Positions 1-9,057 of a DNA stretch of 64,000 nucleotides are shown here, in pieces. The notes beneath the pieces are model-generated. The model was not told the DNA's origin and did not search any database. It worked only from the letters and a program-made list of their open reading frames with translations. A program made the position numbers and the translations under genes. Numbering within the stretch: position 1 is the first letter of the stretch; every line of letters starts with the position of its first letter. Origin of the DNA: Tumebacillus flagellatus (lineage in GTDB: Bacteria; Bacillota; Bacilli; Tumebacillales; Tumebacillaceae); assembly GCF_000714935.1 (NCBI RefSeq), contig NZ_JMIR01000020.1, forward strand, positions 62,001 through 126,000, written 5' to 3'.

Positions 1-1067
1 TGCCCAACGCAGACACCCTTGGGAACACCCGTCGAGCCGGACGTGAAGATCACGAACGCCGTATCTTCCGCTCTCGTCTCCACCGACGGAGGCAACTCCG
101 AGCGTTCTCCTCCCAGAGACGAGTACGCGGCTTCGTCCAGACACAGCGCCCGCTCCGCCTGGATCAGACCCTTCTCCACCCATTTCGACTGAGTCAAAAT
201 CAATTGCGCTTGGGTGTCCTCCAGAATCAGCTGCAAACGTTCCTGCGGTGTCTGCACGTCGAGCGGCACGCAGATGCCGCCCGCTTTCAAGATCGCCAGC
301 ATCCCGATCACCATCTCAAGCGACCGTTCCGCGAACAACCCCGTCATCACGCCGCGCCCGATGCCCCGCGCTTGCAACTCATGCGCCAGTTGGTTGCTGC
401 GCGCTTCCAACTCGCGATACGTCAACTCCCTCCCCGAAAAAACGACCGCGACACGTTCGGCCGACAGCTCGGCGCGCCGGGTAAACAACTCCGGCAGCGT
501 CAGGTCCTGCGGAAACGCACGAAGCGTTTCATTGCGCGAAACCAAGATCTCCTGCCGCTCTTCTGCGGTCAGCATCGGCAGATCTCCGACGACCGCGTCG
601 GGCGTGTCGCGCATTCCGGTGAGCAACGCTTGCAAATGCCGGAGCATGAGGTCGATGCGGTCGGCGTCGAAGCGCTCTCCGTCGCAGGAGATCTTCACTT
701 TGAAGCCACGCGCTTGCTCCGTCCAGCACACCTGCAACTCCTGTGCGCCAAGCGTTCGCACCGCCTGCACGTCGCCGGAAACCGCGTCCTCGACGCGGTT
801 CAGCACCTCGTGCACCTGCGGGCGGCCGGAGAAATCGACGTGCAGCTCTTGCCACGCTTGCTCTTCCTCAGCTTGTTCAACGAGATAAGCGAGGCGAACC
901 GTCTCTTCCCGCTCGTCATAGCGGTGGAACAGCAGAGCGCAAGCGGTCACAAGCTGATTCCCAGGCGTTTCCGCGCCCTTGAAAACAGAGGCGGGGATGA
1001 CCCGGCTGCGAGAGTCAAGCCGCCGGGAAGGAGCTTTTTTGGATGTCTGAGGCAGTTGAACGTTCAT
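1..1067 (-). CDS. Non-ribosomal peptide synthetase, N-terminal part (runs off left edge)
   Basis: About 355 codons are visible; the rest lies beyond position 1. The start is an ATG at 1067 behind AGGGAGGT. Residues ~35-170 look like only the C-terminal lobe of a condensation domain (LLFHRYDEREE, then FDADRIDLMLRHLQ and the usual linker LPMLTAEERQEIL). The N-lobe with the HHxxxDG motif is absent. An adenylation domain follows from about residue 180: TYRELEARSNQLA (A1-like), GICVPLD (A2-like) and the ATP-binding A3 motif FTSGSTGVPKG close to the window edge. The specificity residues and any carrier domain are outside. It lies 24 nt downstream of the exporter gene at 1092-2852 in the same operon as the hydrazine-forming genes, so it probably activates an amino acid to be joined to the hydrazine unit (inference). 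Confidence 0.9.
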   Translation of the reverse strand, partial: MNVQLPQTSKKAPSRRLDSRSRVIPASVFKGAETPGNQLVTACALLFHRYDEREETVRLAYLVEQAEEEQAWQELHVDFSGRPQVHEVLNRVEDAVSGDVQAVRTLGAQELQVCWTEQARGFKVKISCDGERFDADRIDLMLRHLQALLTGMRDTPDAVVGDLPMLTAEERQEILVSRNETLRAFPQDLTLPELFTRRAELSAERVAVVFSGRELTYRELEARSNQLAHELQARGIGRGVMTGLFAERSLEMVIGMLAILKAGGICVPLDVQTPQERLQLILEDTQAQLILTQSKWVEKGLIQAERALCLDEAAYSSLGGERSELPPSVETRAEDTAFVIFTSGSTGVPKGVCVG

Positions 1068-1091
1068 GTCCTGATGTACCTCCCTAGTCGA

Positions 1092-2852
1092 TCAATCTCC
1101 ATCCCACAAACGCCGCATCTCCTCAGACGTTTGCAACAGTTCTTCGAGCGTCCCTTCCGCGACCACGCGCCCTTCTTGCAAGATGATGATGTGATCGGCG
1201 CGGGCGAGCAGCGACGGGCGGTGCGTCGCGACCAAGCAGGTCACTTCTCCGCGTTGTTCGATGAGGCGTTCCCAGAGCGTTTGCTCCGTTGCCACGTCGA
1301 GCGCGCTGGACAGGTCGTCCATCACGTAGAGCTCCGGTTCGCGCACGAACATCCGGGCGGCGGCGCTGCGCTGGCGTTGACCGCCGGAGAGCATCACTCC
1401 GCGCGGCCCGACCATCGTCTCCATCCCGTTTTGCAACTGCTGCAGATCGTGATCGAGAACGGCGGTCCACACCGAGCGCTCCAACTCCACGCGCTCTTCC
1501 GGCAACCCCATGAGGATGTTGTCTTTCAGCGAATCGCTGAACAGGCGGGGCACTTGCGAGATGTACGCCGCGCGCGGCGGCACGAAGAAGTTGCCGGGGT
1601 CGTCCACCGCTTCCCCGTTCCAGCGCACTTCGCCGCTTTGTTGCGGCAAGAGGCCGAGAACGGTGCGCAACAGGGTACTTTTTCCCGAACCGACGCGGCC
1701 GGTGACAACCGTGAGGCTTCCGCGCTTCAGTTGCAGGTTGACGTTCTCCACCCCGCGCTTCGTCTCCGGGAACACGTACGTCAAATCGGTGACGTCGAGC
1801 GATTCAAAACGGTGTTCGTCGCGTTTTTCCACGTACGGAACTTCGGGGAACTCTCCCTTTAAGTACACGTCGCCGTGACGCACCAGTTCGGTGTCCGCCG
1901 CCCCTTGCAGCAACGTCGTCAACCGCTGTCTCGACACGTGCAATTGCTTGTAGCGGGCGGTCAGCATCCCGAAGCGGCGCGTCAGTTGGGCGATCCACGT
2001 CAGGTAGTACGTAAACGCCGCGAACTCCCCGACCGTAAACGAACCGTCGGTGATCGATCTCGCCGTCAACAGCAAGATCGCGCCGGTCCCCAAATCCACC
2101 ACATTGGCAAAAACGGAACTGAGCAGGGAGTTGAACACGTTCTCCCGCACCGTCGCGCGTCCGCGTTGGTCATTCAACTCCCGGAAGCGCTTCGTCACGC
2201 GCTCTTCCGCGTGCGCCACTTGAATCGCCTGGACGCTTCCGAACATCTCGCCGATGTATTCGGTGACTTGTCCGACCGATTGACGGCTGATGCGGCGGTA
2301 CTTGTCGATCCGCTTGCCCGCCATGTGCGCCGTCGCCGCAACGAGGATCAGCGGGAGGAAGACGACCAGCGTGATTTTGACGTTGATCAGAAGCATCAAC
2401 ACCAGCGACACGACGGCGAACACCGCCGCGCCCACGACGTCGAGCAGCCCGTGCCACGTCAGATATTCCGCCGACTCGTCGATGTCTTCGCGGAAACGGG
2501 AAATCGCTTCCCCCGACGAACCGAGCAACGCGCGCCCCGCCGGAAGTTTCAAGATGTGGGAGAGCAAGTTTTTGCGCAAGAGCGATCCGATCGAGTGCCG
2601 GAACGTTTCGTCAACATAGAAGTTGGCGAACATCAGCAAGATCCGGGCGACGATGCTCATCACGAGCAGCGCCACCAGCCACCACACTTCCGTGCTGACG
2701 CTCGACCCCCGGCTCAGTGAATCGAAATAATGATTGCCGACATACGCCGGGACGAGGAACAGCAACCAACCGCTGAGCACCAAGACCGCGTCGACCGCAT
2801 AGAGGCCGGGGCGGAAGCGTATGAATTGCATGAGCATCTGCGTCGTCTTCAT
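1092..2852 (-). CDS. ABC exporter half-transporter (TMD-NBD), degenerate-site partner
   Basis: 586 aa, a six-helix exporter domain followed by a nucleotide-binding domain. Seen: Walker A GRVGSGKST, Q-loop ISQVP, signature LSGGQRQR, H-loop VATHRP. After Walker B the usual catalytic Glu is Asp (LYVMDDLSS). The partner encoded just upstream has a normal DE pair but an altered signature (FSAGEGQ). Those two changes complement each other as in known heterodimeric exporters of the BmrCD or TM287/288 type, where one ATP site is degenerate. Its ATG overlaps the stop of the partner gene (ATGA), indicating coupled translation. It probably exports the NRPS-hydrazine product or gives self-resistance (inference from context). 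Confidence 0.9.
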   Translation of the reverse strand: MKTTQMLMQFIRFRPGLYAVDAVLVLSGWLLFLVPAYVGNHYFDSLSRGSSVSTEVWWLVALLVMSIVARILLMFANFYVDETFRHSIGSLLRKNLLSHILKLPAGRALLGSSGEAISRFREDIDESAEYLTWHGLLDVVGAAVFAVVSLVLMLLINVKITLVVFLPLILVAATAHMAGKRIDKYRRISRQSVGQVTEYIGEMFGSVQAIQVAHAEERVTKRFRELNDQRGRATVRENVFNSLLSSVFANVVDLGTGAILLLTARSITDGSFTVGEFAAFTYYLTWIAQLTRRFGMLTARYKQLHVSRQRLTTLLQGAADTELVRHGDVYLKGEFPEVPYVEKRDEHRFESLDVTDLTYVFPETKRGVENVNLQLKRGSLTVVTGRVGSGKSTLLRTVLGLLPQQSGEVRWNGEAVDDPGNFFVPPRAAYISQVPRLFSDSLKDNILMGLPEERVELERSVWTAVLDHDLQQLQNGMETMVGPRGVMLSGGQRQRSAAARMFVREPELYVMDDLSSALDVATEQTLWERLIEQRGEVTCLVATHRPSLLARADHIIILQEGRVVAEGTLEELLQTSEEMRRLWDGD

Positions 2853-4591
2853 ACCAGCACCCCTTCCATGCCTTGTCTCAACAGTTGGTAGAAACGAGAT
2901 TCCGGATCATGAGCCAGCACTTCGCGCTCTCCGTGCTGCACGATCCGCCCGTCTTCCAAAATCAAAATGTCGTCGACTTGCTGCAGCGTCGCCAAGCGGT
3001 GCGCGATGATGATCCCCGTGCGGTTTTCCATCAACTTGCTCACCGTGCGGGTCAACAACTGCTCCGTTGCCGGATCGAGGCGCGAAGACGCTTCGTCCAA
3101 GATGACCAGCGCCGGGTCGGCCAGAAACACCCGCGCAAACGCCAGCAATTGCCCTTCTCCTGCAGAAAAACCGCCGCCGGATGGACCGAGCCGCGTGTCG
3201 AGACCTTCGGGCAACGCTTGATACCATTCCAACAGCTCCAACTCGGTGAACGCTTGCAAAATCCGCTCATCGGTGATCGCCGGGTCAAAGAACGTCAAGT
3301 TGTCGCGGATCGTGCCGCTGAACAACTGCACGTCTTGCGTCACCATCACGACGCGTTTGCGCACCTCAGACAAGCTTGCGTCCCGCACATCCACGCCGTT
3401 CAAGCGAACTCCTCCCTCGTTGACGTCATAAAAACGCATCAACAAGCGCGCCATCGTGCTCTTGCCGCTCCCTGTGCGTCCCAAAACGCCCAACACCTTG
3501 CCGGGAGCAAGCGTGAGCGTCACGTTGTGCAACACGCGTTCCTCCTCCGAGTATCCGAACGAAACGTTGTCGAGGTCCACTTGCAGGGCGCCGTCCGCGA
3601 TCGAGCGGCCGCTGCGTTCGACCAGCGCGCTTTTCGTGCCGAGCAACTCGCTGGTGCGGCGGATCGAAGCGCTCGCTTTTTGCAAATCTTGCAGTTGCTG
3701 CGAAATTTGCTCAATCGGCGCGCGCAGCATGTTCACATACGCGTAGATCAGGTAGACCGTGCCCAGCGACAGCGTGCCGTTGGCATAGAGCATCGCGCCG
3801 AGCGCCAGTGAAAGCGCCGTGCCGAGCGAGAACATCCCGATCGTCGTCGACCAAGTGACGCCGGCGGCGAGAAACGCTCTGCGGTCTTTGTGCAAGCGCA
3901 GGCGGTTCAGTTCGTGCAGGCGGCGCATCACATAGGCGACGGCACCGTTGGCGCGCACTTCCTCAACCCCGGAGAGACGCTCTTCCAAAAAACCGAACAG
4001 CTTCGCGCTGGTCTCCCGCGATTCCGTCCAAAACGGAGTCGCGAAGAAGCGGATCTTGCCCAGCATAAACATCACGACGCCGGTAAACGCGATGAACGTC
4101 AAACCGATGCCCCAATTCGTATAAGTCAAGAAGACCAGCATGCCGAGGAGCATGAGGAAGTTGCTGACAATCCGCACCCCGAACTGCGAGAAAAAGTTGC
4201 TCAACACGTTGACGTCGCCGTCGATCCGCTCGATCATCCGGCCCGGCGTGTGGTTGTTGTGGAACTTGAGGTCCAAACGCATGCTGTGCGCGAACAGATC
4301 GCCGCGCATCGTGTTCGAAACCGTCCACGCCAGCGTGTCGCCGAGATACGTGACCAACACGGTCAACCCTTGCGTGAGAATCGCGACGCCGATGAACAAC
4401 AGCGCGGCATTGATCAGAGAGTTCACCTGCCCGCTGCCCGAAGTCGCGGTGTCGATGAAGAAGCGCAAAATCTGCGGATTGACCAGTTGCAGTCCGCTCC
4501 CCATCAAAATGACCAGAAAGAGCAACAACACTTTGCCGCGATGCGGGAGCAGGTACTGACCCAGCATCTTGCGGTACTCCTGAAACGACAT
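2849..4591 (-). CDS. ABC exporter half-transporter (TMD-NBD), second half of heterodimer
   Basis: 580 aa from the ATG at 4591, which has GGGGAGGG a few bases upstream; an in-frame start 45 bases further upstream lacks a good ribosome binding site. There are several membrane helices in the first ~320 residues, then the nucleotide-binding domain with Walker A GRTGSGKST, Walker B ALVILDEASS with the catalytic Glu, and H-loop IIAHR. The signature is FSAGEGQ instead of LSGGQ, so it completes the degenerate ATP site with the Asp-containing Walker B of the partner gene. The 3' end overlaps the partner's start by 4 nt. Substrate is unknown; context suggests the peptide product of this operon. Confidence 0.9.
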   Translation of the reverse strand: MSFQEYRKMLGQYLLPHRGKVLLLFLVILMGSGLQLVNPQILRFFIDTATSGSGQVNSLINAALLFIGVAILTQGLTVLVTYLGDTLAWTVSNTMRGDLFAHSMRLDLKFHNNHTPGRMIERIDGDVNVLSNFFSQFGVRIVSNFLMLLGMLVFLTYTNWGIGLTFIAFTGVVMFMLGKIRFFATPFWTESRETSAKLFGFLEERLSGVEEVRANGAVAYVMRRLHELNRLRLHKDRRAFLAAGVTWSTTIGMFSLGTALSLALGAMLYANGTLSLGTVYLIYAYVNMLRAPIEQISQQLQDLQKASASIRRTSELLGTKSALVERSGRSIADGALQVDLDNVSFGYSEEERVLHNVTLTLAPGKVLGVLGRTGSGKSTMARLLMRFYDVNEGGVRLNGVDVRDASLSEVRKRVVMVTQDVQLFSGTIRDNLTFFDPAITDERILQAFTELELLEWYQALPEGLDTRLGPSGGGFSAGEGQLLAFARVFLADPALVILDEASSRLDPATEQLLTRTVSKLMENRTGIIIAHRLATLQQVDDILILEDGRIVQHGEREVLAHDPESRFYQLLRQGMEGVLV

Positions 4592-4614
4592 GCCCTTTCC
4601 CTCCCCTTCTCCTC

Positions 4615-5058
4615 TTACACGCTGTAGCCGACCCAAGTGCCGCGCGTTGCGCCTTGCGCTTCATAGAAGCGTTGCGCGGTCTCGTTGTCGCTTGCGGTCA
4701 CCCATTCCATGAACGCGTAGCCGTTGTCTTTCACATAGTTCGCACACGCTTGAAACAGCGCTTGTCCCACGCCGTGCTTGCGCGCTTCCGGGAGGACGAA
4801 CAGGTCGTTCATCACCATCGCTTTTTGCGCGCGCAGGGTGCTGAACGTCGAATACAGCGTCGCAAACCCGACCGGTTTTCCGTCCACTTCCGCGATGAAC
4901 TGCAAGCCGCGCTCCGGTTGCAACTCCAGCGTGTCGAGCAGCGCGTGGAGCTTTTCGTCTGCCGGATGCGCCACTTCATAGAAATCGAGATACCCTTTGA
5001 TCAACGGGAGCACGAGCGCGCGGTCGTCGCGCGTCGTCCGGCGTACCGTCACTGCCAT
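4615..5058 (-). CDS. GNAT-family N-acetyltransferase
   Basis: 147 aa with the GNAT core: beta-strand FATLYSTF, NDLFVLPEARKHGVGQALF containing the acetyl-CoA pyrophosphate-binding R/K-x-x-G-x-G/A type loop (residues ~93-100), and a C-terminal strand ending NETAQRFYEAQGA. The start ATG at 5058 is preceded by GAGGAATG. It sits 10 nt after the FAD oxidase gene and before the exporters. Acyltransferases of this fold act on hydrazinoacetic acid or N-hydroxyamines in related pathways (in triacsin biosynthesis, as I recall, one acylates hydrazinoacetate). Here the substrate is not known; modification or detoxification of the hydrazine intermediate is my guess. Confidence 0.85.
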   Translation of the reverse strand: MAVTVRRTTRDDRALVLPLIKGYLDFYEVAHPADEKLHALLDTLELQPERGLQFIAEVDGKPVGFATLYSTFSTLRAQKAMVMNDLFVLPEARKHGVGQALFQACANYVKDNGYAFMEWVTASDNETAQRFYEAQGATRGTWVGYSV

Positions 5059-5068
5059 GTTTCATTCC

Positions 5069-6121
5069 TCATTTCCTGTTTTGAATGTCTTGCACCACGC
5101 GACGGGCGATCTCCGGGGCGAGTTTGTAACCGCCGCCGTTCCAGCCCACCGCATACAGCAAACCTTGTACTTCGTCTGCCGGTTTCAGCAGCCCGCGCCC
5201 GTCCGGGGTGTACCCGTCGAAACTGCGTCTGCCGCCCGAAACCCAGGCGCTCTCCGACCATGGCAGCCGCTTGGCAGACGCTTGTCGCAAGCGCACTGCG
5301 TCATCGGCTGGAACCGAGAGATCAGGGTCGATGTCCCATTCGTCCACCGGCAATCCGACCAAGGACAGGCCGGACTGATCGGGGCGCGCGTAGATATCGG
5401 TCGTCTCATCGAGAAAAGCCGGATGCTCCACCGCTTCCTCCGGTCTCATCAAGAAGTGAATTTGAATCGTCTTGCTGCGCACCGGAAGTTGGATCCCCAT
5501 CGGACGGAGCAACTCCGCGCTCCAAGCGCCCGCCGCCAACACCACGCACGACGTTTGAATCACGCCGCGGTTCGTCCGCACGCCGGTGACGCGTCCGTTG
5601 TCGTGGAGAATTTCCAACACCTGCGTCCCTTCCGAAGCGAGGGCTCCCCGGCTGCGTGCTTCCTTGATCCAGAAGCGCGTCGTCAACACCGGGTCGGCAT
5701 AGCCGCCGTCCGGTTCGTAGACAGCACCGCCTACGCCCTGCCACTCCAGTCCGCCAAACCGCTCGGCTCCCTCGGAGCCGCTCAAGCTTTGCAAGTTGTG
5801 TCCCAACTTCGTCAGGCGCTCCACTTCCCGCTCCATTTCCGTTACCCGCTCCGCCTTCTCCAACATCAGCAACCCCGTGCGCACATACCCGATATGCGCA
5901 CGAAGTTCCAGAAATTCGTGAAAGCTGGCAGCCGCGAGATCGGACAGAAACGAATCGGTGTGATACACCCGCAAAAAACCGCCCGACTTGCCGGTCGAAC
6001 CTGCGCCAAACGTGGATTTCTCCAACAGCACCGCACGTCCCAATCCCGATCGAGCCACTTCATGCAAGATGGCGGCGCCGATCACGCCTCCACCGATGAT
6101 CACCACATCAGCCGTCTGCAT
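5069..6121 (-). CDS. FAD-dependent amino acid oxidase (DAO/glycine-oxidase family)
   Basis: 350 aa. The N-terminal dinucleotide fold VVIIGGGVIGAA (residues ~6-17) and the DAO-type segment STGKSGGFLR are clear; the C-terminal FAD-contact region reads DGYTPDGRGL and AVGWNGGGYKLAPEIA. RBS AAAGGAG precedes the ATG at 6121. In the characterised hydrazinoacetic acid route (s56-p1, triacsin), an FAD oxidase of this family cleaves the N6-(carboxymethylamino)lysine adduct made by the cupin-MetRS enzyme and releases hydrazinoacetate. Its position two genes after the cupin-MetRS fits that role. The exact substrate is inferred. Confidence 0.88.
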   Translation of the reverse strand: MQTADVVIIGGGVIGAAILHEVARSGLGRAVLLEKSTFGAGSTGKSGGFLRVYHTDSFLSDLAAASFHEFLELRAHIGYVRTGLLMLEKAERVTEMEREVERLTKLGHNLQSLSGSEGAERFGGLEWQGVGGAVYEPDGGYADPVLTTRFWIKEARSRGALASEGTQVLEILHDNGRVTGVRTNRGVIQTSCVVLAAGAWSAELLRPMGIQLPVRSKTIQIHFLMRPEEAVEHPAFLDETTDIYARPDQSGLSLVGLPVDEWDIDPDLSVPADDAVRLRQASAKRLPWSESAWVSGGRRSFDGYTPDGRGLLKPADEVQGLLYAVGWNGGGYKLAPEIARRVVQDIQNRK

Positions 6122-6124
6122 CGC

Positions 6125-7009
6125 TCAACGCTCCTTTGTAAACCCGCGTCGGCCGCATTGCCAGATCGACCATTCCATGCCGATCCGCTCGCCCTGCGCC
6201 GTAAACGAAACGTCACTCGACCCTCTCTGCAACAAGCGAAGAAGTTCCGGCCCTCGGACCTCCGGGTGAACCGCCAACGTCTTCCACAGCAAGTCGGCCG
6301 CCCGGTACGACGATTCTTCGTACGTCTCGTGAAACCCGAGCACATACGAATCTTCCGCCGCCCCTTCGCTTAACTCAAGGAATTCCTCGATCTTCGAGTC
6401 GTCGGAAGCCACGAACAATCCCTTAAACCCCCGCTCCCGCAACTCGCGCACACTCCGCGCACTGTTGAAGTGCGTCCCGGCAAAAAACACCGCATCCACC
6501 CGCAGCACGCTCTCGTCTTCCGTCTCCAGACGCCGGACGGCGAGCCCTTCCCACCGATCGGGAAATCCGGCCGCCATCGCTTGCCCGTAGAACGTATCGT
6601 CAGTGAGCACAGCAAGTGAACGGCACCCTCTCTCCGACACGAAGCCCAGCACCGCGTGCGCTTGCTGGCCGTCATGCGGGCAGAACCGCAACATCCAGCC
6701 CTCGCCCGCTGCGGTCAACTGTTCGTTGGTGGACGCCGGCGCGAGAAACGGAAGAGATGCATCTCTATATAGTGGAAGAACGCGCTTGGCACAAGCGCTG
6801 TTAAAATGGCCGATCACAGCCTCCACTTGTGCCTCCCGCATCTTCTGTGCCGCGACTTCTGCTTGCTCGGGAAGCGCCGCATCGTCAAAAAACAGCCACT
6901 CAAATTCAGGGCCTGCTTCCAGCGCCGCTTGTGCGACCCCTTTTTTCAGCAACTCCCCGTACGCGGCGCGCGGGCCGCTGAACGGCCCGGCCACCCCGAT
7001 CTTCCTCAT
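6125..7009 (-). CDS. Periplasmic-binding-fold protein (Peripla_BP_6 type) without signal peptide
   Basis: 294 aa resembling Leu/Ile/Val-type binding proteins: it opens directly with the first strand (KIGVAGPFSGPRAAYG), followed by EAVIGHFNSACAKRVLPLY and APASTNEQLT, then the second lobe (SLAVLTDDTFYGQAMA). There is no hydrophobic leader and no lipobox, so it should be cytoplasmic, unlike transport binding proteins. The start ATG overlaps the stop of the cupin-MetRS gene (ATGA), which ties its synthesis to that enzyme. No role for such a protein in hydrazine pathways is known to me. It could bind an intermediate or act as a sensor. Confidence 0.8.
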   Translation of the reverse strand: MRKIGVAGPFSGPRAAYGELLKKGVAQAALEAGPEFEWLFFDDAALPEQAEVAAQKMREAQVEAVIGHFNSACAKRVLPLYRDASLPFLAPASTNEQLTAAGEGWMLRFCPHDGQQAHAVLGFVSERGCRSLAVLTDDTFYGQAMAAGFPDRWEGLAVRRLETEDESVLRVDAVFFAGTHFNSARSVRELRERGFKGLFVASDDSKIEEFLELSEGAAEDSYVLGFHETYEESSYRAADLLWKTLAVHPEVRGPELLRLLQRGSSDVSFTAQGERIGMEWSIWQCGRRGFTKER

Positions 7010-9045
7010 GCTCCGACCGTCTCTTCTTGTTTGGTCGGAGAGACCACCGGCTCAAAGTACGGCGCAAACGCTCCGATTCGGCGTCCGCCCGGCACCAAGT
7101 TCGGCGTGTCTTCCCAGCGGGGAGCTTCCGTCTCGCCGAGCTGTTCGCGCAAGTGCGCGGCAAACTGCGGCATGATCGGCGCGGCGATTTGAGCCAGCAC
7201 TTTAACGGCGGTCAGCTCCAGCGCGATGCCCGTGCGGCGCTCGTCGTACGCCGCTTGGATGCCCGCCAAACAGTTTTGAGCTTGTCCGAAGGAGATCGCC
7301 GCGCGCACCAGTTCGCACAGTACGCGGCTTGCGCGTTGCGGCGAGAACGTCGGCGCTTCAAACGCTTCGGACGCTTCTCCCGCCAGCTTTTTCAAACGGA
7401 GGAAGAAGTCCTTATGCGCGGCGCTCCATGCACCGGCGTCCGGCGCGATGCCCCCGAACTCTTGGCGAACTTTCTCGCCGACACTTTGCAGCCAACCGTT
7501 CCACAATTCCACCAATTCCGCTTGCACGGTCGACGTAAACGCTTGGCGGGTGAAGTTGGTTTGCTCCGTTTCCGGACGGCTGTACGCGAGGAAGAAACGA
7601 ACGGCATCTGTGGAGTACTCCGCGAGCAGTTGATCGCCCCACACCGCGTGATTGCGGCTCGTCGAGAACTTCAGTTCATCGAGGCGGTAGAATTCGTTGG
7701 TCACGAACGTTTGCGGCAGGCGAATCGAGGCATCAAACGCCATCCACAGCGCCGGGAACAGCACCGCATGGTAGTACCCGTTGTCGATGCCGAAGAACTG
7801 CACGATTTCCGACGACCCTTCGCTCCAGAACGTCTTCCAGTCTTCGGAGAGACCCAAGCGATCCATCAGCTCTTCTGTCGCCGACAGATACCCCGGCGCC
7901 ATCTCGAACCAGACGTAGATGCGTTGGTCTTCGAAACCTTCGACCGGCACCGGAATGCCCCAGTCGGACACGTGCGACACCGCGATGTCCGGCAGCCCGT
8001 CCGCCAGCATGTTCAAGCAGACCGAACGCAGATGCTCGCCCATCGAAGCGGTTTCGTACCAGCGGCGCAAATTCGCTTCTTGGGTTTTCAGCGGGAAGTA
8101 CAGACGCTTCAGCGGGCGCTCGGTCGGCGTGCCGCCGCATCCCTTGCAAACCGGGTCGACGAGATCGACGCAGTCGTTCGGGCGGCAGCATTGCTCGCAG
8201 GCATTGCCGTCCGACGCGGAGTTGCAATGCGGGCAGAGGCCGCGCACATGCGCTTCCGACAGGTGCGTGTCGCAGGACTCGCAGTACAGCGACGGCACTT
8301 CCTTCTCAATCAGATGGCCCGCTTCATACAAGCTGCGGAAAAACGCGCTGACACGCTCGATGTGGAATTTCGACCGGTCGGGACGCACGAACAAATCCAT
8401 GTCGATGTCGGCGTTGCGGTAGGTGTTTTCAATGCGGCCCGCAAACAGATCGACCGTCTCGCGCGCCGTGCGGCCGGTTTGGCTCGCTTTGAGCGGCACG
8501 TAGCTTTGGTGATCGTCCGCGCCGGAGAGATAAAACGCTTTCACCCCGCGCATGATCAAGTACCGCTTGTACATATCCGCTCCGACGTACGGACCGGAGA
8601 GATGGCCGAGGTGCAAGTCGCCGTTGGGAGTCGGCGGCGTCGCCGTGACCAGTACGGAGGTCGGGCGGTTCGCCTGTTTGAGTTCCTCATGTTGCAGCGC
8701 TTCTGCCACCAGCTTCATGTCTTCCCACCACACCGTCAGGAACACGAGCTGTTCGGTGGCGGAAGTGTTTTTCAACGAGTGCTTCGTGAACGCCGGCATG
8801 TAGATCAGATCGCCTGCGCTGACTTCCGCCGTCTCATCGTCGACTTTCATCAACCCCGAACCGCGTACGATAAAAAACGTCTCGCCTTCGTGATGGTTGT
8901 GCGGGCTCGAAGTCTCCCCCGGCTCCACGACGCCGAGCAACGAGCCGAACGGCGGTTGCACAACGTCTTTCCACGGATACAAACGGCGGCATTGAATGCC
9001 GTACTCCTGAGTCACGGTGCTGTCTTGTGCGCGAAGAATGTACAT
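7006..9045 (-). CDS. Cupin-methionyl-tRNA-synthetase-like fusion, N-N bond (hydrazine) forming enzyme
   Basis: 679 aa. Residues ~1-115 form a cupin with metal-ligand pattern H49, H51, E55 and H89. Residues ~128-660 are a class I MetRS-like domain: HLGH at 145-148, zinc-knuckle cysteines between 255 and 303 (C255/C258, C271/C274, C283/C286, C300/C303) and KFSTS at 459-463 in place of KMSKS. This architecture is that of Spb40 from the s56-p1 cluster, which joins N6-hydroxylysine and glycine through an N-N bond; the triacsin cluster has the same set. RBS AGGGAGG precedes the ATG. It lies 12 nt after the N-hydroxylase gene. It is not a housekeeping MetRS: the cupin and the neighbours argue against that. 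Substrate identity is inferred. Confidence 0.93.
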   Translation of the reverse strand: MYILRAQDSTVTQEYGIQCRRLYPWKDVVQPPFGSLLGVVEPGETSSPHNHHEGETFFIVRGSGLMKVDDETAEVSAGDLIYMPAFTKHSLKNTSATEQLVFLTVWWEDMKLVAEALQHEELKQANRPTSVLVTATPPTPNGDLHLGHLSGPYVGADMYKRYLIMRGVKAFYLSGADDHQSYVPLKASQTGRTARETVDLFAGRIENTYRNADIDMDLFVRPDRSKFHIERVSAFFRSLYEAGHLIEKEVPSLYCESCDTHLSEAHVRGLCPHCNSASDGNACEQCCRPNDCVDLVDPVCKGCGGTPTERPLKRLYFPLKTQEANLRRWYETASMGEHLRSVCLNMLADGLPDIAVSHVSDWGIPVPVEGFEDQRIYVWFEMAPGYLSATEELMDRLGLSEDWKTFWSEGSSEIVQFFGIDNGYYHAVLFPALWMAFDASIRLPQTFVTNEFYRLDELKFSTSRNHAVWGDQLLAEYSTDAVRFFLAYSRPETEQTNFTRQAFTSTVQAELVELWNGWLQSVGEKVRQEFGGIAPDAGAWSAAHKDFFLRLKKLAGEASEAFEAPTFSPQRASRVLCELVRAAISFGQAQNCLAGIQAAYDERRTGIALELTAVKVLAQIAAPIMPQFAAHLREQLGETEAPRWEDTPNLVPGGRRIGAFAPYFEPVVSPTKQEETVGA

Positions 9046-9057
9046 GGTGTGTCCTCC

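Noticed and set aside
204-1862. Long plus-strand open frames opposite the NRPS and exporter genes, and many similar ones elsewhere
   Set aside because: They mirror real minus-strand genes at high GC and give Arg/His/Gln-rich low-complexity proteins without domains.
7006-9045. Reading the cupin-MetRS gene as the housekeeping methionyl-tRNA synthetase
   Set aside because: A cupin is fused in front, KMSKS is altered to KFSTS, and the gene is in a hydroxylase/NRPS operon, which fits the N-N forming family instead.
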